From: Novosphingobium sp. SG751A
GTDB taxonomy: Bacteria > Pseudomonadota > Alphaproteobacteria > Sphingomonadales > Sphingomonadaceae
Direction of reading: 5' to 3'
Length of the DNA stretch: 64,000 nt
Assembly (NCBI RefSeq): GCF_013149295.1
Contig: NZ_JABGCB010000013.1
Span: forward strand, 1-64,000
Shown: piece after piece, positions 7,356 through 16,169 of the stretch
How the letters are laid out: each line of letters begins with the position of its first letter
Numbering within the stretch: the stretch's first letter is position 1
Notes under the pieces: model-generated
The model's database searches: none
What the model saw: the letters and a program-made list of their open reading frames with translations, nothing else
Told to the model about the DNA's origin: nothing
Translations under genes and position numbers: made by a program

Positions 7356-8312
7356 ATGCGTGATGTGATTGCCGATATGGGGCCCGCCTTTCTGGGCAGC
7401 AGGCTCAAGCGTCTGGCCGAAAGGATGCAGGCGGGCGCGATGAACACGATTGCCGATGCCGGATTGGCGATGCAGCCGGGCCATATGGCGGTGCTTGCGG
7501 CGCTGCGCGCGGGGCCGATGACGATTGGCCAACTGGCCGAAACCATCGGCATCAGCCAGCCCGGCGTTACGCGCAGCGTGGGCCAATTGGGCAATCTGGG
7601 CATCCTTGCCGATGCCCCCGCGGCCGATCAGCGCACAAGGCTGGTCGAATTGACCGAGACGGGCCGCGCCGCCGCGCATCAGGCCGCCAGCGATCTGTGG
7701 CCGCGCATTGGCATGGCGGCGCAGGAATTGCTGGAAGGATTTGAGGACCGGTTCATGGCCCAGATTGCCGCCATTGAGCGCGCGCTGGACGAAGCCTCGA
7801 TTGCCGAGCGCGCCGCCCGCGCCCGCCCCGACGGATTGCGCCTGCGCGAATTCAGCGATGATCTGGCCCGCGATTTTCATGACATCAACGCGCAATGGAT
7901 CAACGCGATGTTCTCATTGGAGGCGACCGACCGCGAGGTGCTGGAAAACCCTCGCGCGCGGATCATCGAACCGGGCGGCGCGATCCTGTTTGTCGAGGCG
8001 CCGGGCCTTGGCGTGGTGGGCGCCTGCGCGCTGCAAAAGACCGGCCCGTCCAGCTTTGAACTGACCAAAATGGGCGTGCGCGAAAGTGCGCGCGGGCTGA
8101 AGGCCGGGGAATTTCTGCTCGATGCCATGATCGCGCGCGCAGGGGATATGGGGGCCGATCCGCTCTATTTGCTGACCAATCGCAAATGCGCAGCAGCGAT
8201 CCATCTCTATGAAAAGCTGGGCTTTAACCATGATGCCGAGATCATGGCCAGCTATGGCGCCCGCTATGCGCGCTGCGATGTAGCCATGCGCTATACGGCC
8301 CCCGGCGCCTAA
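7356..8312 (+). CDS. MarR-type regulator fused to GNAT acetyltransferase
   Basis: A 318-residue fusion. Residues about 1-145 are a MarR winged helix (MTIGQLAETIGISQPGVTRSVGQL is the recognition region; DQRTRLVELTETGR is the wing). Residues about 160-310 are a GNAT acetyltransferase with the acetyl-CoA-binding region around MGVRESARGLKAGEFLLDAM and the C-terminal AAIHLYEKLGF typical of the fold. Such fusions are known in proteobacteria, and the acetyl acceptor is generally not established. The start at 7356 is preferred because GGAG lies six bases upstream; an ATG at 7344 is also in frame. Its stop overlaps the stop of the convergent outer-membrane efflux gene. The palindrome over its promoter suggests autoregulation. 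Confidence 0.9.
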   Translation: MRDVIADMGPAFLGSRLKRLAERMQAGAMNTIADAGLAMQPGHMAVLAALRAGPMTIGQLAETIGISQPGVTRSVGQLGNLGILADAPAADQRTRLVELTETGRAAAHQAASDLWPRIGMAAQELLEGFEDRFMAQIAAIERALDEASIAERAARARPDGLRLREFSDDLARDFHDINAQWINAMFSLEATDREVLENPRARIIEPGGAILFVEAPGLGVVGACALQKTGPSSFELTKMGVRESARGLKAGEFLLDAMIARAGDMGADPLYLLTNRKCAAAIHLYEKLGFNHDAEIMASYGARYARCDVAMRYTAPGA

Positions 8313-9622
8313 CGCCCGCCCGTGGCCAGATCCAGATCGTTGCGGGCCGACCAGTAGCGGGCCAGATTGTCGGCATAGGCCGACCTCGCCTCCTGCACAT
8401 TGGCCTGCGCGATCAGCACGGGATGCAAAATCGCGGTGCCCGCCTGCAAGCCCGCGCGAGCCAGAGCCAACGCGCTCTGGCTCGCTACCAGCCTTTCATG
8501 GGCCAGCGGAATCGCCCTTTGCGCCGCGATCATCTCCTGCCGCGCCGAGGCCACCTCCTTGCGCAAATCCTCCAGCCGCCGCCGCACCGCGATCCGGGCC
8601 AGCGCGCGCGAGGCCGCCGCGCTCTGCGCCTTGCCGATCACGCTTGCCGACAAGGTCAGCGACAGGCCCGCATTGGCGCTGGGCAGGCGGAACATCGTGT
8701 CGCTGGCCTTGGCGGTGGGGATGGGATCGGCGGTAATCGCGCTGGCCGAAATCTGCGGCCCCACCGCCGCCAGTATCGCCGCCGCGCCCGCCGCATCGCT
8801 CACACCCACCTGTTGACGGATCGCGGCCAGATCGGCGCGATGGGCCAGCGCAGCGGCGGTCAGCATGTCCAGCGCGGGCTCCTCAGCCGATGCCGGTTCG
8901 GGCAAGGCCCCCTGCGCGGGAACCAGCAGCACCGCCGGATCGAGATCGAGCAGCCCGGCCAGATGCAGCGAGGCGGCGTAATAGGCATTGAGCGCTTTGA
9001 TCTGATCCATCTGCGCGCGGGCCGCGCTTTCACGCGCCATTTGCGTATCCAGCACAAGGCCCAGCCCCGATGCCTCACGCGCAACGCTCAGGCGCAGCAG
9101 TTCGCGGCTTTCCTCGACCCGCTCGCTGCTGGCGGCAATATGCGCCTGCGCCAGAGCCAGCGCGTAAAAGGCCTGCGCAATATCGTGATCGACCCGCTTG
9201 CCGGTAAACTCAGCATCATGGCGCAGCGCAGCAAGATTGCGCCGTGCGGCCAGAATATCGAACACCACCTGTCCGGGCCGCATGATCCAACTGGCCAGCG
9301 CAAAGGGGCTGACGCGCTCAAACCGGCCGACCTGATAGGCGCCTGCCGCCCCCGGCAAGGCCCCATCCAGCCGCATCGCATCCACCCCCACCGCGATTCC
9401 CGGCAAGGCCGCACCCAACGCCCCGCTGACCACGCCGCTGCCCTGTTTAACCCGCGCCTTGGCCTCCTCCAGATCGAGGTTGCGCGCATGGGCCAGTTGC
9501 AGCGCATGAGGCAGATCAAGGCTGACCACATCGCGCGCCAGCGTAGCCAGTTCGCCGGAAGCAGGCTCCTGCGCCATCGCGGGCGCGGCGATCAGCATCA
9601 ATGCCAGCGCAGCGCGCTTCAT
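8309..9622 (-). CDS. TolC-family outer-membrane efflux protein
   Basis: A 437-residue outer-membrane channel of the TolC/OEP family with an N-terminal signal peptide (MKRAALALMLIAAPAMA, cleavage probably after AMA). Two long alternating helical repeats of alanine- and arginine-rich coiled coil are visible, the repeats starting at LDLPHALQLAHARNLDLEEAKARV and near ADLAAIRQQVG. It would form the trimeric outer-membrane exit of the RND pump encoded upstream. Its ATG overlaps the stop of the adaptor gene by four bases, so it is the third gene of the efflux operon. Confidence 0.92.
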   Translation of the reverse strand: MKRAALALMLIAAPAMAQEPASGELATLARDVVSLDLPHALQLAHARNLDLEEAKARVKQGSGVVSGALGAALPGIAVGVDAMRLDGALPGAAGAYQVGRFERVSPFALASWIMRPGQVVFDILAARRNLAALRHDAEFTGKRVDHDIAQAFYALALAQAHIAASSERVEESRELLRLSVAREASGLGLVLDTQMARESAARAQMDQIKALNAYYAASLHLAGLLDLDPAVLLVPAQGALPEPASAEEPALDMLTAAALAHRADLAAIRQQVGVSDAAGAAAILAAVGPQISASAITADPIPTAKASDTMFRLPSANAGLSLTLSASVIGKAQSAAASRALARIAVRRRLEDLRKEVASARQEMIAAQRAIPLAHERLVASQSALALARAGLQAGTAILHPVLIAQANVQEARSAYADNLARYWSARNDLDLATGGR

Positions 9623-10728
9623 GGCGCCACCTTGGCCGTCACGGCATTGCCCACCGGCGGCGCGGATTTGGCATTGGCCAGAATGACATCGCCCGCGCCC
9701 AATCCGCCGGTGATCTCGGTCAGCTTGCCATCAGTGATCCCGGTGGTGATCGCCCGGCGCGCGACCTTGCCGTCGATGACCGCCATGGCGAAACCGCCCT
9801 TGTCATCCTTGCCAATCGCCGCATTGGGCAGGCCCAGAACGCCGGTATGGCGCGCCGTCTCGATTTTCGCCCGCGTAAAACCGCCTGCCAGCAGCCGCTC
9901 GCCCGGAACGTCGATTTCGGCCATCATCGTGCGCGTGGCCTGATCCAGGCTGCCTGCGGTGCGGGTAACGCCGGCCTTGACCGGATCGTCGCCCCCCGTG
10001 CTCAGCGTTGCGCTCTGTCCCTTGCGCACGGCGGCGGCCTGTGCGGCGGGCACGGCCACCATAACGCGCAGGCGGTCCACCTGCTGCACCGTGAACAGCG
10101 GCGAGGACAGGCCATTGGTGGCCGCCTGAATGAAAGCGCCATTATTGACCATACGCCGCGTGACCACCCCGGCAAAGGGCGCAACGATCCGCGTATAGGC
10201 CGAAACCGCCTGCGCCTTGGCCAGCGTGGCGGCGGCCAGATCGGCCTGCGCATGGGCGATGCTGGTGCGCGCCTTGGCCTCGTCCATCGCCTGATCGGTA
10301 ATGCCCTTGGCGTGGTAGAGTTCCTCCTGCCGCTTTTGCGTGATCTGTTGCAGCGACAATTCGGCCCGGCGCGCGGCCAGTGTCGCGCGGTCCTCGGCCA
10401 ATTCATGCGCCACCTCAGGCAGGCGGATCGTGGCCAGCACCTGTCCGGCGGCCACCCTGTCGCCAATATCGACGCGCATGTCGGTGACATAGCCTGAAAC
10501 CTTGGCGTAGAGATCGGCGCTCTGCCATGGTTCGATGCTGGCGTCGGCCTCGAAACCGGCGGCAATGTCGGCGCGGGCGGGATGCACCGCGTCCAGCGCC
10601 GAGGCAGCCGCAGGGGCGCTGCTGGCCGCCGCCGCAGGCACGCTTTGCCCATGCCACCACAGGCCCCCGGCGATGATCGCGCCCGCGCCTGCGGCCACCA
10701 ACAGCCCCTTGGATGAAGTCATCGACAT
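9619..10728 (-). CDS. RND efflux periplasmic adaptor (membrane-fusion protein)
   Basis: A 369-residue HlyD/AcrA-type adaptor. An N-terminal hydrophobic anchor (LLVAAGAGAIIAGGLWW) is followed by the first lipoyl half (VSGYVTDMRVDIGDRVAAGQVLATI), a coiled-coil hairpin (residues about 100-165), the second lipoyl half (YTRIVAPFAGVVTRRMVNNGAFI), a beta barrel and a membrane-proximal domain. It connects the inner-membrane pump with the TolC-like protein in the periplasm. The start could also be the methionine two codons later. It lies 12 bases after the pump gene and overlaps the next gene by ATGA. Confidence 0.93.
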   Translation of the reverse strand: MSMTSSKGLLVAAGAGAIIAGGLWWHGQSVPAAAASSAPAAASALDAVHPARADIAAGFEADASIEPWQSADLYAKVSGYVTDMRVDIGDRVAAGQVLATIRLPEVAHELAEDRATLAARRAELSLQQITQKRQEELYHAKGITDQAMDEAKARTSIAHAQADLAAATLAKAQAVSAYTRIVAPFAGVVTRRMVNNGAFIQAATNGLSSPLFTVQQVDRLRVMVAVPAAQAAAVRKGQSATLSTGGDDPVKAGVTRTAGSLDQATRTMMAEIDVPGERLLAGGFTRAKIETARHTGVLGLPNAAIGKDDKGGFAMAVIDGKVARRAITTGITDGKLTEITGGLGAGDVILANAKSAPPVGNAVTAKVAP

Positions 10729-10740
10729 GACGGCAAACCT

Positions 10741-13700
10741 TTACGCATGAGAAGAAGCCGCCGGATCATCGGGATCGAGCGAGGGAGAATGGCGCGAGGC
10801 CGAGGCCCGCAGCAGGCCAAAAATCACCGGCAGCACAAACAGCGTGGCCAATGTGGCAACGATCACCCCACCCGCCACGGCCCGGCCCAACGGCGCGGTC
10901 TGCGCCCCGCTCTCGCCAAAGCCAAACGCCATCGGGGCCATGCCCGCCACCATCGCCATGCTGGTCATCATGATCGGGCGCAGGCGGCTCATCGCACCAT
11001 GCCATCCGGCCGACATCGCGGCCATACCCTCGATCCGCGCCTTTTCGGCAAAGCTCACCAGCAGGATAGCGTTGGCCACCGCCACACCGGTTGCCGTGAT
11101 CGCACCCATATAGCTTTCCAGATTGAGCGTCGTACCCGTCAGCCCCAGCATCAGCACCACCCCCACCAACGCGGCAGGCACGCTGGCCAGCGCGCAAAGC
11201 GCAAGGCCGGGCGACTGGAAATAGGCCAGCAGCATCAGGAAAATCGCCAGAACCGCCACCAGCAAGCCGGTTTGCAGATTGCTCAGAATATCGCGCAAAG
11301 GCTCAACCTGACCGCGCAGCATCACGGTGATGCCCTTGGGCGACGGGCCAAGGCTGTCAACGGCGGCCTGCACCTGCCCCGCCACAGTGCCCAGCGCGGC
11401 ATGTTCGTAATTGGCCGTCACGCTGACCACGCGTTGGCCGTTATAGCGGTCGAATTGGCCCGGCACGCTGCCCTGCGCCACCTGCGCCACATTGCGCAGC
11501 AGCATCGGATGGCCGCTGGAGGAGCTGACCGGCAGATTGCGCAGATCCTCCAGCGTCGCCGGTTTGGCAGGCGCGCCCTGCACCTGCACCTGATAGGAAA
11601 CGCCGGTGTTGGCCGCCCAATAGACCGGCTGGGTAAAGCGGCTCGATGAGGTGAAAGGCGTGAGCGAACGGGTGAGATTATCCGCCGACACCCCCGCCAG
11701 CCCCGCCAGGCCGCGATCCAGCGTGACCTTGACCGCCGGATAGTCCAGCGTCTGGGCGATCTGAACATCGCGCAGGGCCCCGATCCGGCCCATCGCGGCG
11801 CGGATCTTTTCGGCATAGACGCGATTGTCCTCCAAAGATTTGCCCAGCACGGCCACCTCGATGGGCGTCTGCGCGCCAAAGCTCATCACGCGGCTGACAA
11901 TATCGGCAGGCTCGAAGGACACGCGCAACTGCGGCAATTCGCGCACCAGATCGCCGCGCAGCCGGTCGCGCAGCGCGGCCATGTCGCCATGGTCTTTCAA
12001 CTGCACCTGAAGCACCGCCTCATGCGTGCCGCCATTCCATTGATGGATGAAATTGATCGGATAGGCCGACCCATGCATCCCCACCAGCGCCAGACTGGCC
12101 GCCACGCCATCGCCCGTGTCGCGCGCAATGATGGCCAGAGCCCGCTTGGTCAGATCCTCGGTCAGATCGAGCCGCGTACCGGCGGGCGCGCGCAGGCGCA
12201 ATTGCAATTGCCCTGCCGAGCCCTGCGGAAAAATATCGGCACCAAGATAGGCCCCGCCCAGAGCGATCACCAGCGCCGCTCCGCCCAGATAGGCCCCCGT
12301 CACCAGCCCGGCAGGCAGGCCCGCCACGCGATCCTTCACTCCTTGATAGCGCCGCCGCAGCTCCGCTTCCTGCCTGTCATGGCCAATGGCCTCAGGCTTC
12401 AGCCACCATACGGCCAGTACCGGCACCAGCGTGCGGTCGAGCAACCACGAGGCGATCATCGCAAAGCCCACCGCCAGCGTCATCGGCAGAAACAGCGCCC
12501 GCGCCGCACCCTGCATGAACAGAGCGGGGACGAAAACGCACAGCACGCAAAGCAGCGCGATCAACAGCGGTCCGGCCACTTCACGCCCCGAATCCGCCAC
12601 CGCGCGCGGCAGCGCCTTGCCCTGCGCCAGTTGCACATGGATATTTTCCATCGTCACCGTGGACATATCCACCAGAATGCCCACCGCCAGCGCCAGTCCG
12701 CCAAGGCTCATCAGATTGATCGTCGCCCCGGTCAGCCACAGCGCCAGACTGGCCGCCAGCAGCGCCAGCGGGATATTGACCACCACCACCAGCGCCGCAC
12801 GCCCATCGCGCAGAAACAGCAGCACCATGACGCCCGTCAGCAAGGCCCCCAGCACCGCCTCCAGCGTCAGGCTGGCAATGGCGCGGGTGACATAGCCGGA
12901 CTGGTCGAATTCATAGCTGACCGTCACGTCGTCGGGCAAAGCGGCCTGAAACTTGCCCAGATTGGCCTTGACCGCATCGACCACGGCCAGCGTCGAGGCA
13001 TCGGCCCGCTTGGTCACCGGAATATAGACCGTGCGCCGTCCGTTCGAGAGCGCATAGCTGGTGACGATATCCGATCCATCGACCACCTTGGCCACATCGC
13101 CCACATGCACCGCGGGGAAAGAACCGGGGCGCAGCGGCACGCTTTCCAGTTCCTTGACATCGGTCACCATCGCATTGGTGGGGACAATCGGATATTTGCC
13201 GTCCAGCGCGATATTGCCCGAGGGGCTGATGACCTGAGAGCGGGCCACGGCATTGACCACATCGTCGAGCGAGAGATTATACGAAGCCAGCTTGGCCGGA
13301 TCGGTGTTCAGCACAATCGTGCGCGGCGCCCCGCCAAAGGGGGGCGGGGCCGACACGCCCGGCAATGTGGCGAACATCGGCCGGATCGTATTGAGCGCCA
13401 GATCCTGCATCTGTCCCACGGGACGCGCCGCACTGGAAAAAACCAGATTGCCCACCGGCACGCTGCCCGCGTCAAAGCGCATGGCAAAGGGCGGCACGGT
13501 GCCGGGCGGCATAAAGGCGCGGGCGCGGTTCACATAGGAGATCGTCTCGGACATGGCCTGCGACATGTCGGTGCCGGGATGGAATTGCAGCTTGAGCACC
13601 GTGGCGCCTTGGATCGATTTCGATTCAACATGTTCAAGGCCGGTGATGTAGAGAAAGTGATATTCGTAATAATAGGTGACCAGCCCCTCCATCTGGGCCG

Positions 13701-13866
13701 GGTCCAGCCCGCCATAGGGCTGGGCGACATAGATCGTGGGCACGTTGAGATTGGGGAACACATCGCGCGGCATGCGCGACAGGCCAAAAAAGGCCGACAG
13801 CGCCATGGCCAGAACCAGTACCACCACCGTCCATGGACGGCGCAGCGATTGATGGACCAGATTCAT
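10741..13866 (-). CDS. RND efflux pump inner-membrane permease
   Basis: A 1041-residue RND permease with the usual two halves, each with one plus five membrane helices and large periplasmic loops. The N-terminus RRPWTVVVLVLAMALSAFFGLSRMPRDVFP and the segment MLRGQVEPLRDILSNLQTGLL suit the AcrB/CzcA superfamily. In helix 4 the proton-relay position reads GILVDMSTVTMENI, a single aspartate followed by Met where drug pumps have DD and many metal pumps have DE. Substrate is therefore uncertain. The start at 13866 (MNLVHQSLRRP) is chosen because it begins just before the first helix and has AAGG upstream; an earlier in-frame ATG adds only a basic leader. First gene of the efflux operon, divergent from a two-component system that probably controls it. 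Confidence 0.93.
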   Translation of the reverse strand: MNLVHQSLRRPWTVVVLVLAMALSAFFGLSRMPRDVFPNLNVPTIYVAQPYGGLDPAQMEGLVTYYYEYHFLYITGLEHVESKSIQGATVLKLQFHPGTDMSQAMSETISYVNRARAFMPPGTVPPFAMRFDAGSVPVGNLVFSSAARPVGQMQDLALNTIRPMFATLPGVSAPPPFGGAPRTIVLNTDPAKLASYNLSLDDVVNAVARSQVISPSGNIALDGKYPIVPTNAMVTDVKELESVPLRPGSFPAVHVGDVAKVVDGSDIVTSYALSNGRRTVYIPVTKRADASTLAVVDAVKANLGKFQAALPDDVTVSYEFDQSGYVTRAIASLTLEAVLGALLTGVMVLLFLRDGRAALVVVVNIPLALLAASLALWLTGATINLMSLGGLALAVGILVDMSTVTMENIHVQLAQGKALPRAVADSGREVAGPLLIALLCVLCVFVPALFMQGAARALFLPMTLAVGFAMIASWLLDRTLVPVLAVWWLKPEAIGHDRQEAELRRRYQGVKDRVAGLPAGLVTGAYLGGAALVIALGGAYLGADIFPQGSAGQLQLRLRAPAGTRLDLTEDLTKRALAIIARDTGDGVAASLALVGMHGSAYPINFIHQWNGGTHEAVLQVQLKDHGDMAALRDRLRGDLVRELPQLRVSFEPADIVSRVMSFGAQTPIEVAVLGKSLEDNRVYAEKIRAAMGRIGALRDVQIAQTLDYPAVKVTLDRGLAGLAGVSADNLTRSLTPFTSSSRFTQPVYWAANTGVSYQVQVQGAPAKPATLEDLRNLPVSSSSGHPMLLRNVAQVAQGSVPGQFDRYNGQRVVSVTANYEHAALGTVAGQVQAAVDSLGPSPKGITVMLRGQVEPLRDILSNLQTGLLVAVLAIFLMLLAYFQSPGLALCALASVPAALVGVVLMLGLTGTTLNLESYMGAITATGVAVANAILLVSFAEKARIEGMAAMSAGWHGAMSRLRPIMMTSMAMVAGMAPMAFGFGESGAQTAPLGRAVAGGVIVATLATLFVLPVIFGLLRASASRHSPSLDPDDPAASSHA

Positions 13867-13992
13867 CGGCGCCTTGGACCTTTTCCCCTGCCCCCGCCGC
13901 ATGGCCCGGGCGCATACCTTATGGCCGCTGGAACAGCCTGTTAACGCAGATCCTAGCAGAGGGCCCCGTCTTTCGGCGTTAAGTCTTGTGGG

Positions 13993-14012
13993 GAAATGTC
14001 AAGAAATGTGAA
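13993..14012 (+). promoter_or_regulatory. Tandem 10-bp direct repeat, probable response-regulator site
   Basis: GAAATGTCAA at 13993-14002 is followed directly by GAAATGTGAA at 14003-14012, 9 of 10 identical with a one-turn period, the arrangement OmpR/PhoB-type regulators bind. It lies in the 224-base region between the efflux operon start (13866) and the response-regulator start (14091), so it could serve either gene. Apart from this repeat the region holds only promoters I cannot place. Confidence 0.6.
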
Positions 14013-14090
14013 GGCCATCACCCAGGGATGACAAGGCCGGGCCGCGCGGCTAGGCATGTCTGCAACAAAGCCCATGGGAGAGGCGCAGGC

Positions 14091-14795
14091 ATGAATTGCC
14101 CGGTGCTGATCATTGATGATGACGCCGAACTGACGGATATGCTGGGCGAATATCTGGGCGCCGAGGGTTTTGCCGTGAGCGCGGTGCATGATGGGCTCGA
14201 GGCTCTGCGCATGGCGGGGCAAGGGCATTATGCGTTGGCGGTGCTGGACATTATGCTGCCCGGTCTTGGCGGGCTGGAGGTGCTGCGCCAGTTGCGCCAG
14301 ACATCGATGATGCCGGTGCTGATGCTGACGGCGCGGGGCAGCGATCTGGACCGCATCGTCGGGCTGGAACTGGGCGCGGATGATTACATGCCCAAGCCGT
14401 TCAACCCGCGCGAACTGGTGGCGCGAATGCGCGCGATTCTGCGGCGGTTTGAAGCACGCGAGCCCGCACGCCCGGCGTTTGCCGGTTTTGCCGGGCTGGA
14501 GGTCGATGCCGCGCGCTTCGTCGCCCGTCTGGCAGGCGTGCCGCTGGGCCTGACGGGCACAGAGTTCCGCATTCTGGAAATGCTGGCGGGCGAGGCACAG
14601 CAAATCCACCGCCGCGATGCGTTGACGCAGGCCGTACTGGGGCGGCGGCTGCTCAATCAGGATCGCAGCATCGATACCCATATCAGCAACATCCGCCGCA
14701 AATTGTCCGCCGCCGCACCGGGCATAGTCGATATCAAGGCCATTCGCGGCCAAGGCTATGTGCTGGTCGCGCTGGACGACAAGGACACGGCGTGA
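14091..14795 (+). CDS. OmpR/CpxR-type response regulator
   Basis: A 234-residue regulator. The receiver domain has the acidic pocket IIDDDAE (residues 7-13), phosphoacceptor Asp53 in VLDIMLPGLGG, and the conserved lysine in YMPKPFNPREL. The C-terminal winged-helix domain ends in the typical TVDTHISNIRRKL-like stretch (here SIDTHISNIRRKL) and RGQGYVL. The start at 14091 begins the receiver domain exactly and follows GGGAGAGG; an upstream in-frame ATG would add 35 unconserved residues. Its stop overlaps the GTG start of the kinase gene, and it is divergent from the RND operon, which is probably its main target. Confidence 0.95.
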   Translation: MNCPVLIIDDDAELTDMLGEYLGAEGFAVSAVHDGLEALRMAGQGHYALAVLDIMLPGLGGLEVLRQLRQTSMMPVLMLTARGSDLDRIVGLELGADDYMPKPFNPRELVARMRAILRRFEAREPARPAFAGFAGLEVDAARFVARLAGVPLGLTGTEFRILEMLAGEAQQIHRRDALTQAVLGRRLLNQDRSIDTHISNIRRKLSAAAPGIVDIKAIRGQGYVLVALDDKDTA

Positions 14796-16150
14796 ACTCG
14801 ATTTTCTCGCGTATTTTCGTCAGCTTCTGGCTGGCCATGGCGCTGATCGCGGCCTCGGCGGTGGGGGTGACGGTGGCCGTGGCATGGGCGCGGGCCGAGG
14901 CGTTGGAAGCCTTCGATCCGGGCGCCCTGCTGCGCGGGGCGTCGCGGGCATGGCGCGCGGGCGGTGATGCGCAATTGCGCCAATGGCTGACGGGCGAGGC
15001 GCGCCGGGCCGACAATATCATGATCTTTGTACTGGACCCTCAGGGGCGCGACATGCTGCGGCGCCCGGTGCCGACGCAATTGCATCTTGATCAGGCATCG
15101 ACCGAAAACCCGCCATCCGGCAATGCCACCCCCGGCTTTATGCGGCGGCGTAACCATATGCTGCTCTCCTCCCCCTTGCCGGGCGGGCATTGGCGGCTGG
15201 TGGCGGGATGGGCCGGGGCCACGGCTTTCGATGTGTTGGGCTCCTATGATGTGTGGATCGCGATGGGCCTGCTGGCGCTGGGGGTCAGCGGGGCGATGGC
15301 ATGGTGGCTGGCGCGCCAGATCAGTCATCCGGTGGTGGCGCTGCAGGCCAGCGCGCGCAGGCTGGCTGAGGGCGATCTGGGCGCACGGCCCGAAGACTGG
15401 CTGATGGTGCGGCGCGATGAATTGGGCAGTCTGGCGGGTGAATTCACCACGATGGCGCAAAGGTTGCAGCAGCAGTTGGACAGCAAGGACGAATTGCTGC
15501 GCGATATCAGCCATGAATTGCGTTCGCCCCTGACGCGCCTGCGGGTGGCTGCGGCGCTGGCGCGACAGAATGCGGGGGATCTGGAAACCCATCTTGCGCG
15601 GGTCGAGCGCGATATTGACCGGCTGGACCGGATCATTGGCGACACTTTGCGCTTTTCTGCGATGAGCACGCCGGGACGGCAACTGGACAGACAGGTGGTC
15701 GATCTGGCGGAATTGCTGGGCGAGGCGGTGGATGATGCGCGGATTGAGGCCGATCAGCGCCGGATTGCGCTGCGCCTGAGTGCGCCCGATGGTGTCGGAA
15801 TGCCATGCGATCCCGACCTTTTACGGCGCGCGTTTGACAATGTGCTGCGCAATGCGATCCGCCATTCGCCTGCGGGCGAGAAGATTACGGTCACGCTCGA
15901 AACCGACCTTGACCGGCTCTCCATCTCAATCGCCGACCGGGGTGGGGGCGTGCCCGAGGAGGCGCTCGAACGGATCTTTGAAGCCTTCTATCGGGTGGAC
16001 AAGGCGCGCGGCGCGCAAAGCGGCGGGGCCGGGCTGGGGCTGGCGATCACGGCGCGGATTGCCGCGCTGCATGGCGGAAGTGTGGCGGCGGCCAACCGGC
16101 CCGAGGGCGGGCTGGCCATCCGCTTCGATTTCCCATACCGATGGCCCTAA
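14792..16150 (+). CDS. CpxA-like sensor histidine kinase
   Basis: A 452-residue membrane kinase starting with GTG inside the regulator's stop codon (GTGA). One helix near residues 8-30, a periplasmic sensor of about 120 residues, and a second helix near 153-175 (IAMGLLALGVSGAMAWWLA) are followed by a HAMP domain. The phosphorylated histidine is His241 in LRDISHELRSPLTRLR. The ATPase domain has the N box (NVLRNAIRHS), G1 (DRGGGVPEE) and G2 (GGAGLGLAI). It would phosphorylate the adjacent regulator in response to an envelope or toxic-compound signal. Confidence 0.95.
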   Translation: MNSIFSRIFVSFWLAMALIAASAVGVTVAVAWARAEALEAFDPGALLRGASRAWRAGGDAQLRQWLTGEARRADNIMIFVLDPQGRDMLRRPVPTQLHLDQASTENPPSGNATPGFMRRRNHMLLSSPLPGGHWRLVAGWAGATAFDVLGSYDVWIAMGLLALGVSGAMAWWLARQISHPVVALQASARRLAEGDLGARPEDWLMVRRDELGSLAGEFTTMAQRLQQQLDSKDELLRDISHELRSPLTRLRVAAALARQNAGDLETHLARVERDIDRLDRIIGDTLRFSAMSTPGRQLDRQVVDLAELLGEAVDDARIEADQRRIALRLSAPDGVGMPCDPDLLRRAFDNVLRNAIRHSPAGEKITVTLETDLDRLSISIADRGGGVPEEALERIFEAFYRVDKARGAQSGGAGLGLAITARIAALHGGSVAAANRPEGGLAIRFDFPYRWP

Positions 16151-16169
16151 AGCTCAGGTGTCCGTACGA

